DNA of 64,000 nucleotides from Cryptomeria japonica (lineage: Eukaryota > Streptophyta > Pinopsida > Cupressales > Cupressaceae): assembly GCF_030272615.1 (NCBI RefSeq), contig NC_081412.1:542826335-542890334 (forward strand), in the 5' to 3' direction. Below the pieces are notes generated by a model. The model was not told the DNA's origin and made no database searches. It saw nothing but the letters and a program-made list of their open reading frames with translations. The translations under genes were made by a program, and so were the position numbers. Every line of letters begins with the position of its first letter. The stretch's first letter is position 1. Of the stretch, positions 53,992 through 64,000 are shown piece after piece.

Positions 53992-54540
53992 GTAGTATCA
54001 AAATTTATATTCTCATACAATCCACACTCATTTAGGGCTCAATTTGGTGGTTTTCCCCTCATTCCCTTGATTTATGATTGATTATGATCAAGGAATGGCC
54101 AAATCCACAAGATTAACACTAATTCATGCTCATTGACCTAGATTTTGGCTCATGATACCAAGATTATGACACCTAGCACCCTAGTCCTCTGGACTATGAT
54201 ACCTAACACTCTAGTCATCCTAGATGTCAACTTTGGCTACATTATGTCCATTCAAAGATGTCTTATGATGTTTTACAACATAATTTATAGGATGGTCAAC
54301 AAGTGTGACTCCATCTCAGATCTCTTTTATGTATCATAGAGTTTTTAAGATTTTGAATGTGAGAGACCTAATTTTTAGACTTCAAAACATTTAATTTGAG
54401 AGGTCTTCTATGATGCCTTTTTGTTAGTTTGTAGATATAAAAAGAGGTTTAAACACAAAATATTTGTTTTCCAAACAACATGAGAGTTACAAATAGCTAT
54501 TGTGTGGGAGCGAGAGAAGGGAGTGACTTTGAATTTGAAC
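53992..54540 (+). repeat. Probable decayed 3' LTR
   Basis: It starts TGTAGTATCAAAATTTATAT after the decayed purine tract. Near 54165-54225 it contains TATGACACCTAGCACCCTAG and TCCTCTGGACTATGATACCT. These read as a C-to-T-decayed form of the GC-rich hairpin minisatellite of the TR-GAG LTR. It does not resemble the LTR at 15087/40116 beyond the first bases. The right end is not defined. Confidence 0.42.
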
Positions 54541-54559
54541 TTAGGATAGGGCAGGAAAT

Positions 54560-55331
54560 CCTGCAATGGATAGGATAACTAGGGGGAGGGTGGAAAGGAT
54601 GAGTCCCAGGATGACCCTGATTCCTCTGAGCCGAATGGAAAGGACTCGGCGGATGGGGACCCACAAGCTGGTGACAAGCCTCTCAATCTTAATGGGGGGA
54701 ATGTAGAATTATGTGATGGAGACAACCCAAGGCAGGGACCTGTTTGAAGGGACAATGGTTGGTCGTGGACATCTCTATTTGGTTTCAAACCGAGTGGAAA
54801 TTCCTTACTCCCTCTAGTTCGTAATATCTGAGAATCAGAAAAGGGTAGATTTTCTATTGAAGTTCCAGAACCAGTGATTGAGCATAACATTAACCTTATG
54901 GCAACGACTCTGGTTGGAAATTTTTTGGGCCCAAGATTGAATATTGATGTTGTCAAGGCATTTGCTAAATGTAAATGGGCAGTTAAAGGTCAAGTGGAGA
55001 TCACTTCTATGTCCAAAAGTGCATTGTCGATGGACTTTTCATGTGAGGAAGACATGTTGAGGGTGCTTTGTGATGGTCATTGGCTGATTGGAAAATCTAC
55101 GTTTGCAATACAAAAGTGGTCGCCTAAGATGAACCTAAATGAATCCTTTTTTGTACAAGATCCTGTTTGGGTCAGATTGTTGGGCCTTCCTTTTGAGTTC
55201 TTCGTTGAAGAAGTTTTTGAAGGAATCACTAGTTCCTTTGGGGATAGGATTATCTTAAAGGAACTCAATGCTACTTTTTTGGTTCTGGTTCCTAAATATC
55301 CTGGGGCTGATTCCATGGATCAGTTTTGATC
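54560..55331 (+). pseudogene. LINE ORF1 remnant with DUF4283 domain
   Basis: The clear frame is 54874-55329, extending upstream in frame without an ATG. It holds LMATTLVGNFLGPRLNIDVV, KCKWAVKGQVEITSMSKSAL, FSCEEDMLRVLCDGHWLIGK and DPVWVRLLGLPFEFF. This is the DUF4283 fold of plant L1-type ORF1 proteins, an RNA-binding domain. The zinc knuckle expected after it is missing, and the frame stops at 55327 just before an RT fragment. The upstream part (54560-54870) is disrupted. Confidence 0.78.
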
Positions 55332-55588
55332 GATAAGTTTATGCAATTATTTCTATAAAATTATCTTAAAGGTGGTTACCGGAAGAATGCTAATGATTCT
55401 CCCTTCTATAATATCATTTCTATTCATGAAAACATACACTCGCTGGTGGAATTGAAGAAATAAAGCTTCCTGATGAAGTTGGACTTGTCTAAAGCCTATG
55501 ATCGTGTGGACTGGGGCTTCTTGGGTAAGGTGCTTGGTGCTTTTGGCTTCTATGATAGGTTTATTAAGTTGATTAACCAACTTATATG
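55332..55588 (+). pseudogene. LINE reverse transcriptase fragment
   Basis: One frame reads IISIHENIHSLVELKK, a stop, then MKLDLSKAYDRVDWGFLGKV (the catalytic Asp motif) and LGAFGFYDRFIKLINQLI. The endonuclease and early RT that should lie between ORF1 and here are absent, so the LINE suffered an internal deletion. The sequence is cut off by the LTR that starts at 55589. Confidence 0.8.
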
Positions 55589-57048
55589 TGTAGACGTATA
55601 AAAATGACCATATTCCTAAATGAATATTTTATGTTCATTTCTCTATTTTAATTAAATCCAATTTAATTAATTTACCCACATTCCTCTATTTAATTAAGTA
55701 AATTACTCAATTTATTTAAATTAAATTCACTATACCCATTTAATGAATAAATCATTTTATTCAATTAAATCCCCCTATCCACTTTTAGTTAAATTCAAAA
55801 GTTATCCTAAATTGAATAAATCTAATTTATTTAATTGCAACCAAATTGAATTAAAATTCTTTATTTCAATTAAATCCCATTATCCCTCCATCCACTTGCA
55901 AAATCCCAAACCCCTTTCTAATCCCTTCTAGAATCTTCTAATCACTTCTAATTAACCTAACCCCTCCTCTAAACTTTGTCACATCCCTAAGCAAAGGGAA
56001 GTCACTTCTCAAAACCTCAAAGTCTTTGATAACCATTAAAGGCTTTCAACCTTCAACCACTTAATTCCTCAAAGTCTTTGATAACCATTAAAGGCTTTCA
56101 ACCTTCAACCACTTAATCCCCCAAAGTCTCCAATAACCATTAATGGTTAACTCAAACCCTCTTACATGGTTAAAACATTTGTTTTGACTCAACCTTCATC
56201 CAACCCAAGGGTCTCATCAAGCCTTTAATGCTTTGACCATGATTATCTCTTAGTCATTTGCACAAAGGTTTATCCTTGGATTAACTCTTAATCCAATGGG
56301 TAATCCTAACTTAAGCTTGACCCTTACCCTCTAGATAACCATGAGGTCTTCTCAGACATTTAATGCCTCCAACCCCTTCTCTCAACCCAACCCTATGTTG
56401 ACACTTGTCACCATTTCATTAGTGCCAATTACAAACATGGATCCCCAACTTTCAAACTCAACCCTTGATTAAACCATTCAATCTTGACCATCCATTGCCC
56501 TATTCTTGCTATAAATAGAGCTCTCATTCCTCCATATAGATCATCCTTCAAATTTGTAGTATCATACTTATGCTCAAATACATTCAAGCTTTCATATATC
56601 ATTTTTATGCTCATCATTTAGCCTCTCTTTTAAATTAGGAATTAGTCTAAATATGCATGTTTAGAATACTTTCTTTATCATTTAGCTCAATCATAGACTA
56701 AATATATCATGTTAGGATAGTACTCATACTAACCTTGTCATCTTATCATCTAGTTTATTGCATTTTAAAATCATGCATAGCTTAGAATGCATCTCATACT
56801 AAAATCTATCAAAGCATCCCTCGTTCTTGCATTTGCCATCCCTAAACCATTTTGCTCAATGATCTGAGAGCAAAAACATTGGTTTGAGGGACATTGTGAG
56901 ATAGAGAACCATGGGACCCACCTTGGGAAGATGAGTAATACTTTGTTACTCCATAGCTTGCATCAAGAAGTCCTGTGTGTGTGTGTGGACTAGTATTTAG
57001 CAATATTTTCACATATTAAGTTCTATTGACCCGCTTTTCCCGCATACA
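55589..57048 (+). repeat. 5' LTR of the second Tat-like element
   Basis: About 1460 bp, from TGTAGACGTATAAAAATGAC to CCGCATACA. The start is set by similarity to TGTAGACACC at 15087 and by the break in the LINE; the end by the primer site. It contains ATTTAATTAA-type words (55640-55890) and a direct repeat of CTTTGATAACCATTAAAGGC (56020 and 56077). Confidence 0.78.
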
Positions 57049-57052
57049 TTTC

Positions 57053-57070
57053 TGGCGCCCACCGTGGGGC
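57053..57070 (+). other. Primer-binding site for tRNA-Lys
   Basis: TGGCGCCCACCGTGGGGC is the exact complement of the 3' end of plant tRNA-Lys as I recall it, four bases inside the LTR. Confidence 0.82.
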
Positions 57071-57129
57071 CCGACCCCAAATATCAAATCGGTTTTTGAA
57101 ACTAACTACTTTTGTAGGCACACGGGAAA

Positions 57130-57550
57130 AATGAATTAGCGTGTTCAAATCACCGTAGCACATCCAGTCAACTGTTCAGCGCATGGGGTCTCTACTTCAG
57201 CGCGTAAAGTCTTTTCTTTAGCGCATAACCTTCACGAAAATTTTCCTGTAGGTCTCAGCGCAGAAGAAAAACATAGTAGCGCATCTGCAAAATAGATTGG
57301 TGCTTCGGGTCTGTCAGATAGCACATCCAGTTTACCATCTAGCGCTTTAAGTCCAAAATCCAGCGCTTAAAAACCATCTTTTAGCGCATAAAATCATCAC
57401 TTTTCTGTAGGTCTCAACGAGGGAGAAAATAGAGCAGCACTTCCGACGCACAGAGTAGCGCATTCAGAACACAGTGCAACGCATTAAGATATTGTTTTAG
57501 TGCATAATGATATTGTTTTAGCGCGTACAGTCCTTTCTATAGCACATCAC
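57130..57550 (+). repeat. Leader motif block 1 (AGCGCAT, 21-nt period)
   Basis: The heptamer AGCGCAT or one- to two-base variants (AGCGCGT, AGCACAT, AGTGCAT, AACGCAT) recurs over ten times. Many consecutive copies are exactly 21 bases apart with 14 unrelated bases between. No reading frame stays open across the block. Confidence 0.87.
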
Positions 57551-58734
57551 AGACAGTGAACAATAAAATTACAATTGTAACCGAAATAAAATCTAGACTT
57601 GTAGAAGTCCACCAAAATCTAGATTTTCTAACTATTCAATTGACTTTTGGCAGGACTAACAATTTTCTTGCAGGTGGAGCAGGCCATTTTATTTTAAGCG
57701 ATTTTTTTTGCTGACCAAAACATCGAATTTACTTTGTTGACCAAAAATTCCTTTTCATAGATCAAAAAATCATTGCCCTGAAAGGATAAAATAAACACCA
57801 TGTTTTCGTGGAACAATATCTCCATATAGATTTTAGCAAATCACTGAATTGAAAGGATAAAAAGAACCAACTTGATTGCTTTGTCTCGAAAGTGGAAGGA
57901 ATATGCTCTCCCCTTAAATTGGGTGATAAAAAATCCAAACTACTCTTACAGCTTTCTGTACTTCAAGCATTTACATCCTTTAGCAGGCCTACCTTCCCGA
58001 GGAGTTGGAATCAACTCTTAAAGCCGTTTATGGTCGGTGTGAAGGGAACGATCTAAGTGGGGAACAACTTTGACGCCAAGAATTTCACTGCACTATAATC
58101 AAACGTGGAAAGTGACAAAAGTCCTTTTCAACGGTTGTGCGCAGCGATTAGCCTTCCCCCAGTATCCTTGAGATACGTAAAGCCTTTGTTCTAAAGGTTG
58201 GGAAGCCTCATGAGGGAGTTTATCACTGACGGCCAAATGGGAAGCCTGATTACGAACCATAGAAATAGAAACTTTGAACTGAGTCAGTAACCAGACATTT
58301 ATAACATCATAGTGCAAGGGTGGGGAAGAATCCGCCCCCAAAATTACTCACCATATATCTCCCAAAATAACTACTCAACTGTGAAGCAATTCACTTTGAG
58401 TTAATTTCTGGCAAAAGGCAAAAAAATGGGTGCCCTCTAGGGGTGACATGGCTGTTTGAGTTGACGGAGTATCGAGACTAGTGGGCTATGATGTTATTTA
58501 TGACCCTTGACTAAAGAGTCTTTCTGAAGTGTATTATTTGTATCCAAACTTGTTAAAACATTGGGGATTTGAACACATCCTCGGCAAACATACACTTTTT
58601 GTTAGATTAGGCAAAATGGTTGTACTTTCTGTGCCATGTTTGCATTTATTACTTCAGAAAATCATCCATCAAACTTGAAAAATTCGCAACAAAAATTCAA
58701 AATTCACAAAAACCAAACCAAAGAAAAAATCAAG
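57551..58734 (+). other. Leader between the two motif blocks
   Basis: No supported gene. A minus-strand frame at 58099-58341 has no recognisable motif. Confidence 0.5.
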
Positions 58735-59115
58735 GCAGTTTAGTGCATAAGAGCAACTTCTTAGTGCGTAGAGTACTTCTGTTAGCGCATCCAAACCTCA
58801 AGTTAGTGCGTTGGTTCCAAACAATAGCGTTTTATCCCAAGACAAAACAGTGTTGAAACGTTTTAGCGCATCAGAAAAACAGTCTAGTGTGTGGAAGCAA
58901 CAGCTTAGCATGTGAAAACCAAACATTAGCGCATAAAGTCCAAAAGATAGCGCGTGATAGACCCAAGATAGCGCATAGGTTTTTCAACTGCTAGACAACA
59001 ATTTTTTAAACAATCAAAACTTTAGCGCGTGTCTGGGGGCAGCCTAGCGTGTGTGGTTATTATTTTAGCGCATAGAGGAATTTCAATAGCGCATGTAGAC
59101 TCTGTTCTAACGCGT
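58735..59115 (+). repeat. Leader motif block 2 (AGCGCAT, 21-nt period)
   Basis: Over a dozen further copies or variants of AGCGCAT with mostly exact 21-base spacing (one 22). Variants are dominated by C-to-T and G-to-A changes at the CpG, as expected for methylated DNA. Confidence 0.87.
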
Positions 59116-59581
59116 GATCCAAAAATAGAAAAACAAAGAGCAAAACCGGAAATTTTTTTGAAATTTTCAAAAACATTTTTTTAAGCCTTTTTCCATCAAC
59201 ACCATTTTCCATCAAACCAGAGTGACAAACAAACCATTAAAACCATTTCTCAAGCTAAATTTGTGTCAAAACAAAAGTTGTCAGAATTCTAAACGAATCG
59301 CGCGATAAAGGATGTCTCTCCTATCATAATCCAGAAATTTCATCATCAGTATCAACAAAATCTTTTACCATCTTACAGATTTTTATCGCAAAACACTTGT
59401 TTAAAACTTTCAAATTGTCAAATCAAGTTTCCAGATCGGGAAGCTTTTATCCATATCATTTGACACGCTTTGTCGTGAAGGGGCATCTAAACCTTCACTC
59501 TGATAGATAAGATTTGAAATTTTCAAAAACAAGAATCAACTGAATCCAAACCAATCAAAGGAAACCATTGATCACTCATGC
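59116..59581 (+). other. End of leader
   Basis: AT-rich, non-coding; nothing further recognised. Confidence 0.45.
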
Positions 59582-59968
59582 ATGACTAATCCCCTTATTT
59601 TGAGAAGAAAGAACCTTTATCGTAACATCACGTTGAAGAAACAACAACCTAGTTTTTCCAAATTCATCAAGAGAAATAAGTTTTTATACATCAATCGTCA
59701 ACTCTTCAAATCTCATTGGGTATTCCTTCATCATGTCAAACGGTATATCCAAAACAAATCCAGCGAATTTGACAAAGAACCTTTGAAGACAAGAGCATAC
59801 TGTCAAAAGTCTGCTTTTAATCAAACCATAAACCACAACGGAAAAATCAATCCCGCATTCTTGGTTGACGAGTGTATCACTTATACCGCATCTCGACCAG
59901 AACCACCCACCCCCGAACAACATATCAACGAGGCTTTTGTCCCTTTCATCACTGAGAGTTTCTACTAA
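59582..59968 (+). CDS. Small ORF just upstream of gag (128 aa)
   Basis: The frame starts MTNPLILRRKNLYRNITLKK and ends AFVPFITESFY; its TAA is one base before the gag ATG. It is basic at the N-terminus and Pro/Glu-rich at the end (ASRPEPPTPEQ). Ogre elements, a Tat subgroup, carry an extra ORF1 before gag with unknown function, and the position here is comparable, though this one is much shorter. It could be a truncated ORF1 or an upstream ORF that tunes gag translation. An antisense frame overlaps it and is ignored. Confidence 0.45.
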   Translation: MTNPLILRRKNLYRNITLKKQQPSFSKFIKRNKFLYINRQLFKSHWVFLHHVKRYIQNKSSEFDKEPLKTRAYCQKSAFNQTINHNGKINPAFLVDECITYTASRPEPPTPEQHINEAFVPFITESFY

Positions 59969-59969
59969 A

Positions 59970-61125
59970 ATGCCTGTTACTCGCTCTCAAAGAGACAAAC
60001 AAAGCAAGGCACACGCTGAGTCTAGTATGAATCGAAGATTATCAAATCCTTTTGAAGTTCCACCCGTAGAAGAACCTGAAATTACTGAAGCACTTCTTCG
60101 GGAATGTCAAGAAAACCCTTTATTCCAAAAACTTGTAGAAAAGCTTATGGAAAATGACAAAGAAAAATATCTGCTGATGAGTACAAGTAAAGGCATTAAA
60201 CTTCCCGAAGATTTAGACCCAAACATCTTTAAAACTAGATCTCGACAATATGCATATCAAGAACAACAAAGAGAAGAAGAAACCCATAACTTTGAACAAC
60301 ATATACCTGAGCAACACATTCCAGAACAATGCATACCAGAAATGCATATACCTGAGCTAGAAACACCAGAGCAAAATATACCATTTACCACACCTTTTCA
60401 GCTAAGAACCAATACAAGGGAAGAATTTTCCCTCGACAAGACAATATACCTTTGGCAGCCCTTACTCAACAAATGCAAATGTTTCAAAGGCAAATACAGG
60501 ATATGCAACAAGGGACAACAATGCGGTACTCTTTAAACGAAATCTGTCCTTACCCATTTGACAGAAGATTGAACATGGTGCCTTTTCCTCCAAACTCAGA
60601 AGATTTGATAAATATAATGGGAAAAATGATCTCCGAGATCATGTTCAGGAATTTTGCACACTAAGCCTTGAATTTGCTCATGATGACACCTATTTGATGA
60701 GGTTATTCCCTAGAAGCTTGGGAGGGCAAACCATGGAATGGTTATCCAAAATTACACCGCTTGTGAGATCATTTGATGAGTTGGTTAACAAATTCATAAC
60801 CCACTATTCCTACAACATCCAACATGCCATAACCATGCTAGATGTTTGCAACACCAAACAAAAGAACAATGAAACATTCATGGTGTTCCTTCAACGCTGG
60901 CGACGCATGGTCTCCAGATATCCTCGAGATATTCCCGAAAAGGAGAAAATGGAAATCTTCATCGATAACTTGAATGGCGAAATGAGTTACAGACTAAAAC
61001 TTCAATGCATACCATCTTTCGCTAAATTGATTGAAAATGGCATTCAAGTAGAAGAAGCATGTGTCAAAAAGGGCACACTCAAATTTTACAAAGAGGGAAC
61101 AAACTCATCAAACTACAATAACTAG
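59970..61125 (+). pseudogene. gag: Gag of the second Tat-like element (two frameshifts)
   Basis: The start is MPVTRSQRDKQSKAHAESSM, chosen because the ATG follows the upstream stop and the N-terminus fits Tat gag. Repeats like HIPEQ lie at about 60290-60370. The frame shifts near 60445 and again near 60595. The capsid region (60500-61060) reads ICPYPFDRRLNMVPFPP, LMRLFPRSLGGQTMEWLSKI, YNIQHAITMLDVCNTKQKNN and MVFLQRWRRMVSRYPRDIPE. A TAG at 61123 then interrupts an otherwise continuous frame into the zinc-knuckle part. Damage is lighter than in the first Tat-like element. Confidence 0.83.
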
Positions 61126-62592
61126 AACAACACCAACCTTGACAAATCTCGATTTTGGACTCGAAATAAAAACAAAGGCAACAATGAAACACATGATCCC
61201 AAATCTAAACAACCAGTACTCGCATTGTCTCGAAATCCTCAAAACACGAAAAATCCTAAAAATGCTAATACAAATGCTAACACATATGCGCAAAACACTG
61301 ATCAAGGACAACTCAACACAAACAACACCAACGATACTCAAAACAAAAACATGAATCCAGGACCTAACAACAATTCACGCAACAACACGAACAATTTCCA
61401 AAAGCATATCTTCACACCACTGGGACAATCATTAGAATCCGCATTCAAAGAACTTTTGGCAAACAAGATTCTTTCTTTGCCTCCAATCAGCAACTATGAA
61501 CCCCCAATCAAACCACCTTGGTGGAATGATTCACACTATTGTGATTTCCATCGCAACAAGGGTCATAGAACAAACGAGTGCATGAGATTGAAACACATAA
61601 TACAGGACATGATTGATCGAGGTGACTTAACGGTGGATGGTCTCAAAACAAATGGTGATCACGGGGCCTTCAAAAATCCTCTCCCAAATTACAACAAAGA
61701 TGGAGCATCAACTTCGGATGATACACACGGAGCTCGTATCAACCATATCTACAACAACACCATAAATCACATATCAGCTGAAGATCATCAAGTCAATGTC
61801 ATCACCATTCGAGATCGGCATGATCATGAATCTGTTAATGTAACAACCCGAACTCAGAAATATGTCTTGAAGGGACATATTGCACCTACAACTATCACAC
61901 CAAAAATCCAATATGACTTGGTTAGCCAACTATGCAAGACTCTAGCTCAGATATCTGTCTTGGAATTATTGAAACTATCACCAAAGCACAAAGATATATT
62001 GGAACAAGCGCTATTGGAAACCAATGTACCTCAAAATTTGGATATAGACAGATTTCAAGCCATGGTCACCCATATGACAGGACTTTATAACCTCACCTTC
62101 TCAGAGCATGACAATACTTCCTTGAGTCATCCGCATAATACTCCTCTCCATATTGAAGTCATTGTTTGCAAACACCGAGTAAAAAGAGTCCTAATAGATG
62201 GAGGAGCCGGACTTAATATATGTACTTTAAAGCTTATCCATGCATTAGGCTTCTCAGAAGAATCTATTGATCCTTGCAAGAAGATTACCATAAAAGCATA
62301 TGATGATGAGGAAAGGTCCTCTAAAGGAACAATGATATTACCTATTCAAGTAGGACCAGTACAAAAGGATACTATATGTCAGGTCTTAGATATTGATCTC
62401 ACCTACAATATCTTGTTAGGACGACCCTGGATACATGAAATGCAAGCGGTACTTTCTACGTATCACCAGTGTGTCAAGTTTCCTTATGATGGACAAAAAG
62501 TATCCATATCTGCTGATCACAATCCATTTCAACATTGCAACACAATGGGGGCAGCTCAAGACAGTTTGGTTCCTCATAATAGAGAAAAGTAG
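61126..62592 (+). CDS. pro: Gag C-terminus and protease of the second Tat-like element
   Basis: The same frame as the capsid region continues open from 61126 to 62592. An Asn/Thr-rich linker precedes PPWWNDSHYCDFHRNKGHRT with Cys after NE (zinc knuckle C-x2-H-x4-GH-x4-C, ~61510-61590). Then comes a helical segment (LELLKLSPKHKDILEQALLE). The retropepsin has VLIDGGAGLNICTL at ~62190, ITIKAYDDEERSSKGTMILP and NILLGRPWIHEMQAV at ~62410. The catalytic Asp and the LLGRPW motif are both present, so this part looks functional. It closely parallels 44612-45694 in the first Tat-like element. Confidence 0.86.
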   Translation, partial: NNTNLDKSRFWTRNKNKGNNETHDPKSKQPVLALSRNPQNTKNPKNANTNANTYAQNTDQGQLNTNNTNDTQNKNMNPGPNNNSRNNTNNFQKHIFTPLGQSLESAFKELLANKILSLPPISNYEPPIKPPWWNDSHYCDFHRNKGHRTNECMRLKHIIQDMIDRGDLTVDGLKTNGDHGAFKNPLPNYNKDGASTSDDTHGARINHIYNNTINHISAEDHQVNVITIRDRHDHESVNVTTRTQKYVLKGHIAPTTITPKIQYDLVSQLCKTLAQISVLELLKLSPKHKDILEQALLETNVPQNLDIDRFQAMVTHMTGLYNLTFSEHDNTSLSHPHNTPLHIEVIVCKHRVKRVLIDGGAGLNICTLKLIHALGFSEESIDPCKKITIKAYDDEERSSKGTMILPIQVGPVQKDTICQVLDIDLTYNILLGRPWIHEMQAVLSTYHQCVKFPYDGQKVSISADHNPFQHCNTMGAAQDSLVPHNREK

Positions 62593-62819
62593 CGATCCTT
62601 GACATCAGATATACAAACAACAAAGCCCAACTCCTTATGGGGAGACTTCAAACAGAAAATGCAAATCAAAGACCAAGGCATGGGAGAATACTCTTTGGAG
62701 CCTTTATGTTTGGCCAAATTGCCAACATCACCTAGATCGCATGGTTTGCCTACTACATCAACACATCTGGCCACTCAGCCCATCACTAAATTTGATGGTA
62801 CCTTCATCCAATTGGGTAT
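62593..62819 (+). pseudogene. Polyprotein linker after the protease
   Basis: After a TAG at 62590 the same frame continues (SDIQTTKPNSLWGDFKQKMQ, MGEYSLEPLCLAKLPTSPRS) to about 62815, where a frameshift moves coding to the next frame. The counterpart in the other element is ~45560-45700. Confidence 0.6.
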
Positions 62820-64000
62820 CTAGCACATGAATCAGAAGACAAGGACATTCTTAGCTGGGTATACAAAGATGAGGAAGAAGATCATAGAGCAGCCGCTCTG
62901 GACATTGTTATACCAACACACCTGTATGGAAAAGGCTACTTAATCATGAAGCAAATGGGATATGGCGATCAAGGACCTATTGGGAAACGCAAAGAAGGAG
63001 TCACTGAACCTATAGATCTTCCTTCACAACCTAGTAGAAACAAAGTAGGATTGGGTTCCAAACTCACGTTCCTATTGAAACGACTGCCACACATGATTAC
63101 GAAACCTCAATGGAAGGTAAAGAAGAAGTACAAAGAAGAATCTTGGCAGGAAGCACTCTTTGAATCAGCATAAACAATCCGCAAGGCACGGGAACGTCAA
63201 GATCAGAAGTTGCATCAGGGAAAGCTTCTAAGTCATAAGAAGGCCCTATCTGCAGCCATAGCTCATATTCAAGCACCAATGTCTCAAAAACAAATCATGT
63301 TATCTCCAGATACCGTTATTCCTCCACGAGGAAGCACAGTCTATGAACAAATCCAGAAAGTAGAAAACGGATCTGATACAGAATCAACAAAAACCATCAA
63401 AATGGTATCCATCATCAAAGATTTGTTTTCACCATACAACATACTAGTTTGCAGCACAGATAGAATCTGGGATGATGCCTATGAGACAGATTCCAATGAA
63501 TATGAATGGGGTACCTGCTCCAATGCTACTACAAATGTCCTGGATGATACTGATTCTGTATCCCTTTCTCAAGAAGAACATAACGCAAAAGATAGACCTC
63601 TTGAATTTGGACTGCAGAATATCTATGACGCCACAGAAAGCGAATAGGAACATTATGATCAAGTCTATGTAGAAGATAATACCATCGAAGACCTCGACGA
63701 AATCCTGAACTTCTATAAAAACAAAAACAATCACGATGAAAACTCTGTCCTAACACTTACAGTAGCAGAGCTTGATCCACCCAACGATTCCTTACCGCTT
63801 GTCTTTCCTGACCTCATCGACTGGGATGAACCTGAAACACATGATATACCAATTTTTCCAGATGATGAATCTATTATCCATTACCTATGTACCATAAATC
63901 CAGAAACAAGCTCTACCAGTGAACAAAATAACGATGTCTGTCAATCAGGGAGTGCCAAGTCTCTCAGTCGTAAAAATGAACTAAATGAAGGATTTGATGC
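62820..64000 (+). pseudogene. G-patch and acidic linker of the second Tat-like polyprotein, cut by window end
   Basis: From LAHESEDKDILSWVYKDEEE the frame runs to the last base with stops at 63171 and 63645. A G-patch (GKGYLIMKQMGYGDQGPIGK ... NKVGLGSKL, 62930-63065) is followed by a Lys-rich part, DTVIPPRGSTVYEQIQK and an acidic region. RT should follow outside the window. Confidence 0.72.

Larger units (their letters stand above)
55589..64000 (+). mobile_element. Second Tat-like Ty3/gypsy element, runs off the window
   Basis: The order is 5' LTR, tRNA-Lys primer site, long leader with a periodic motif, small ORF, gag, zinc knuckle, protease, G-patch linker, then window end before RT. Gene order and motifs match the first Tat-like element but the LTR, primer site and leader motif differ, so it is a separate family. 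It inserted into a LINE RT. Confidence 0.87.

Noticed and set aside
57130-59115. CRISPR-like array (short repeats with unique spacers)
   Set aside because: Repeats are 7 bases with 14-base spacers, inside the leader of a plant retrotransposon, with variable motif copies and no cas genes. CRISPR repeats and spacers are each ~25-40 bases.

Overview
The window reads as nuclear DNA from a large, repeat-rich plant genome. The evidence is plant-type retrotransposon architecture (Ty3/gypsy primer sites matching plant tRNAs, Tat-like polyproteins with two RNase H domains, a DUF4283 LINE ORF1), GT-AG introns and long AT-rich stretches. A gymnosperm such as a conifer is plausible, but the sequence does not prove it. 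I see no ordinary host gene, tRNA or rRNA. Almost everything recognisable is a transposable element, several nested in one another. Coordinates and mismatch counts were read by eye; no alignments or searches were run.

Layout. 1-2950: decayed non-coding sequence with one unrecognised 217-aa ORF. 2951-10814: complete minus-strand LTR element with 1.27/1.24-kb LTRs, TSD TATAT, a tRNA-Trp-like primer site and a single 1141-aa gag/protease-like ORF but no reverse transcriptase (TR-GAG type). It sits in an (AT)n tract between two copies of a ~125-bp sequence. 11068-15086: AT-rich DNA with a small foldback element and a decayed LINE reverse transcriptase. 15087-40275: the LTR of a Tat-like element, split at ATTG by a ~24-kb DNA transposon (15688-40115) with 26-bp TIRs.

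The DNA transposon carries a plus-strand transposase pseudogene (31188-34252), a convergent multi-exon second gene on the minus strand (36900-39646), several tandem arrays, a 4.6-kb homopyrimidine array (26135-30720), and long perfect palindromes with a CCCGTACGGG-like core near both ends. Nested inside it is a young chromovirus-like LTR retrotransposon (16850-26129, TSD CTCGC) whose integrase is inverted relative to gag-RT. This transposon is the best candidate for an undescribed system.

40276-53990: leader, gag, protease, G-patch, RT, RNase H, archaeal-type RNase H and integrase of a heavily decayed Tat-like element. A 2.4-kb non-autonomous LTR element (50819-53236, TSD TCTAG) is inserted in its 3' region. 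53992-54540 is a probable decayed 3' LTR. 54560-55588 is a LINE remnant (DUF4283 plus an RT fragment), cut by the 5' LTR (55589-57048) of a second Tat-like element with a tRNA-Lys primer site. Its leader, small upstream ORF, gag, protease and G-patch follow, and the window ends before its RT. Both Tat-like leaders carry two blocks of a short motif repeated every 19-21 nt (AGCGCAT in one, a CGTCTGTG-like motif in the other), which I cannot explain from known element parts.

Most coding regions are broken. Where the expected residue can be judged, most stops are explained by C-to-T (or G-to-A) changes in CGA, CAA, CAG or TGG codons, as expected for methylated, silenced repeats.
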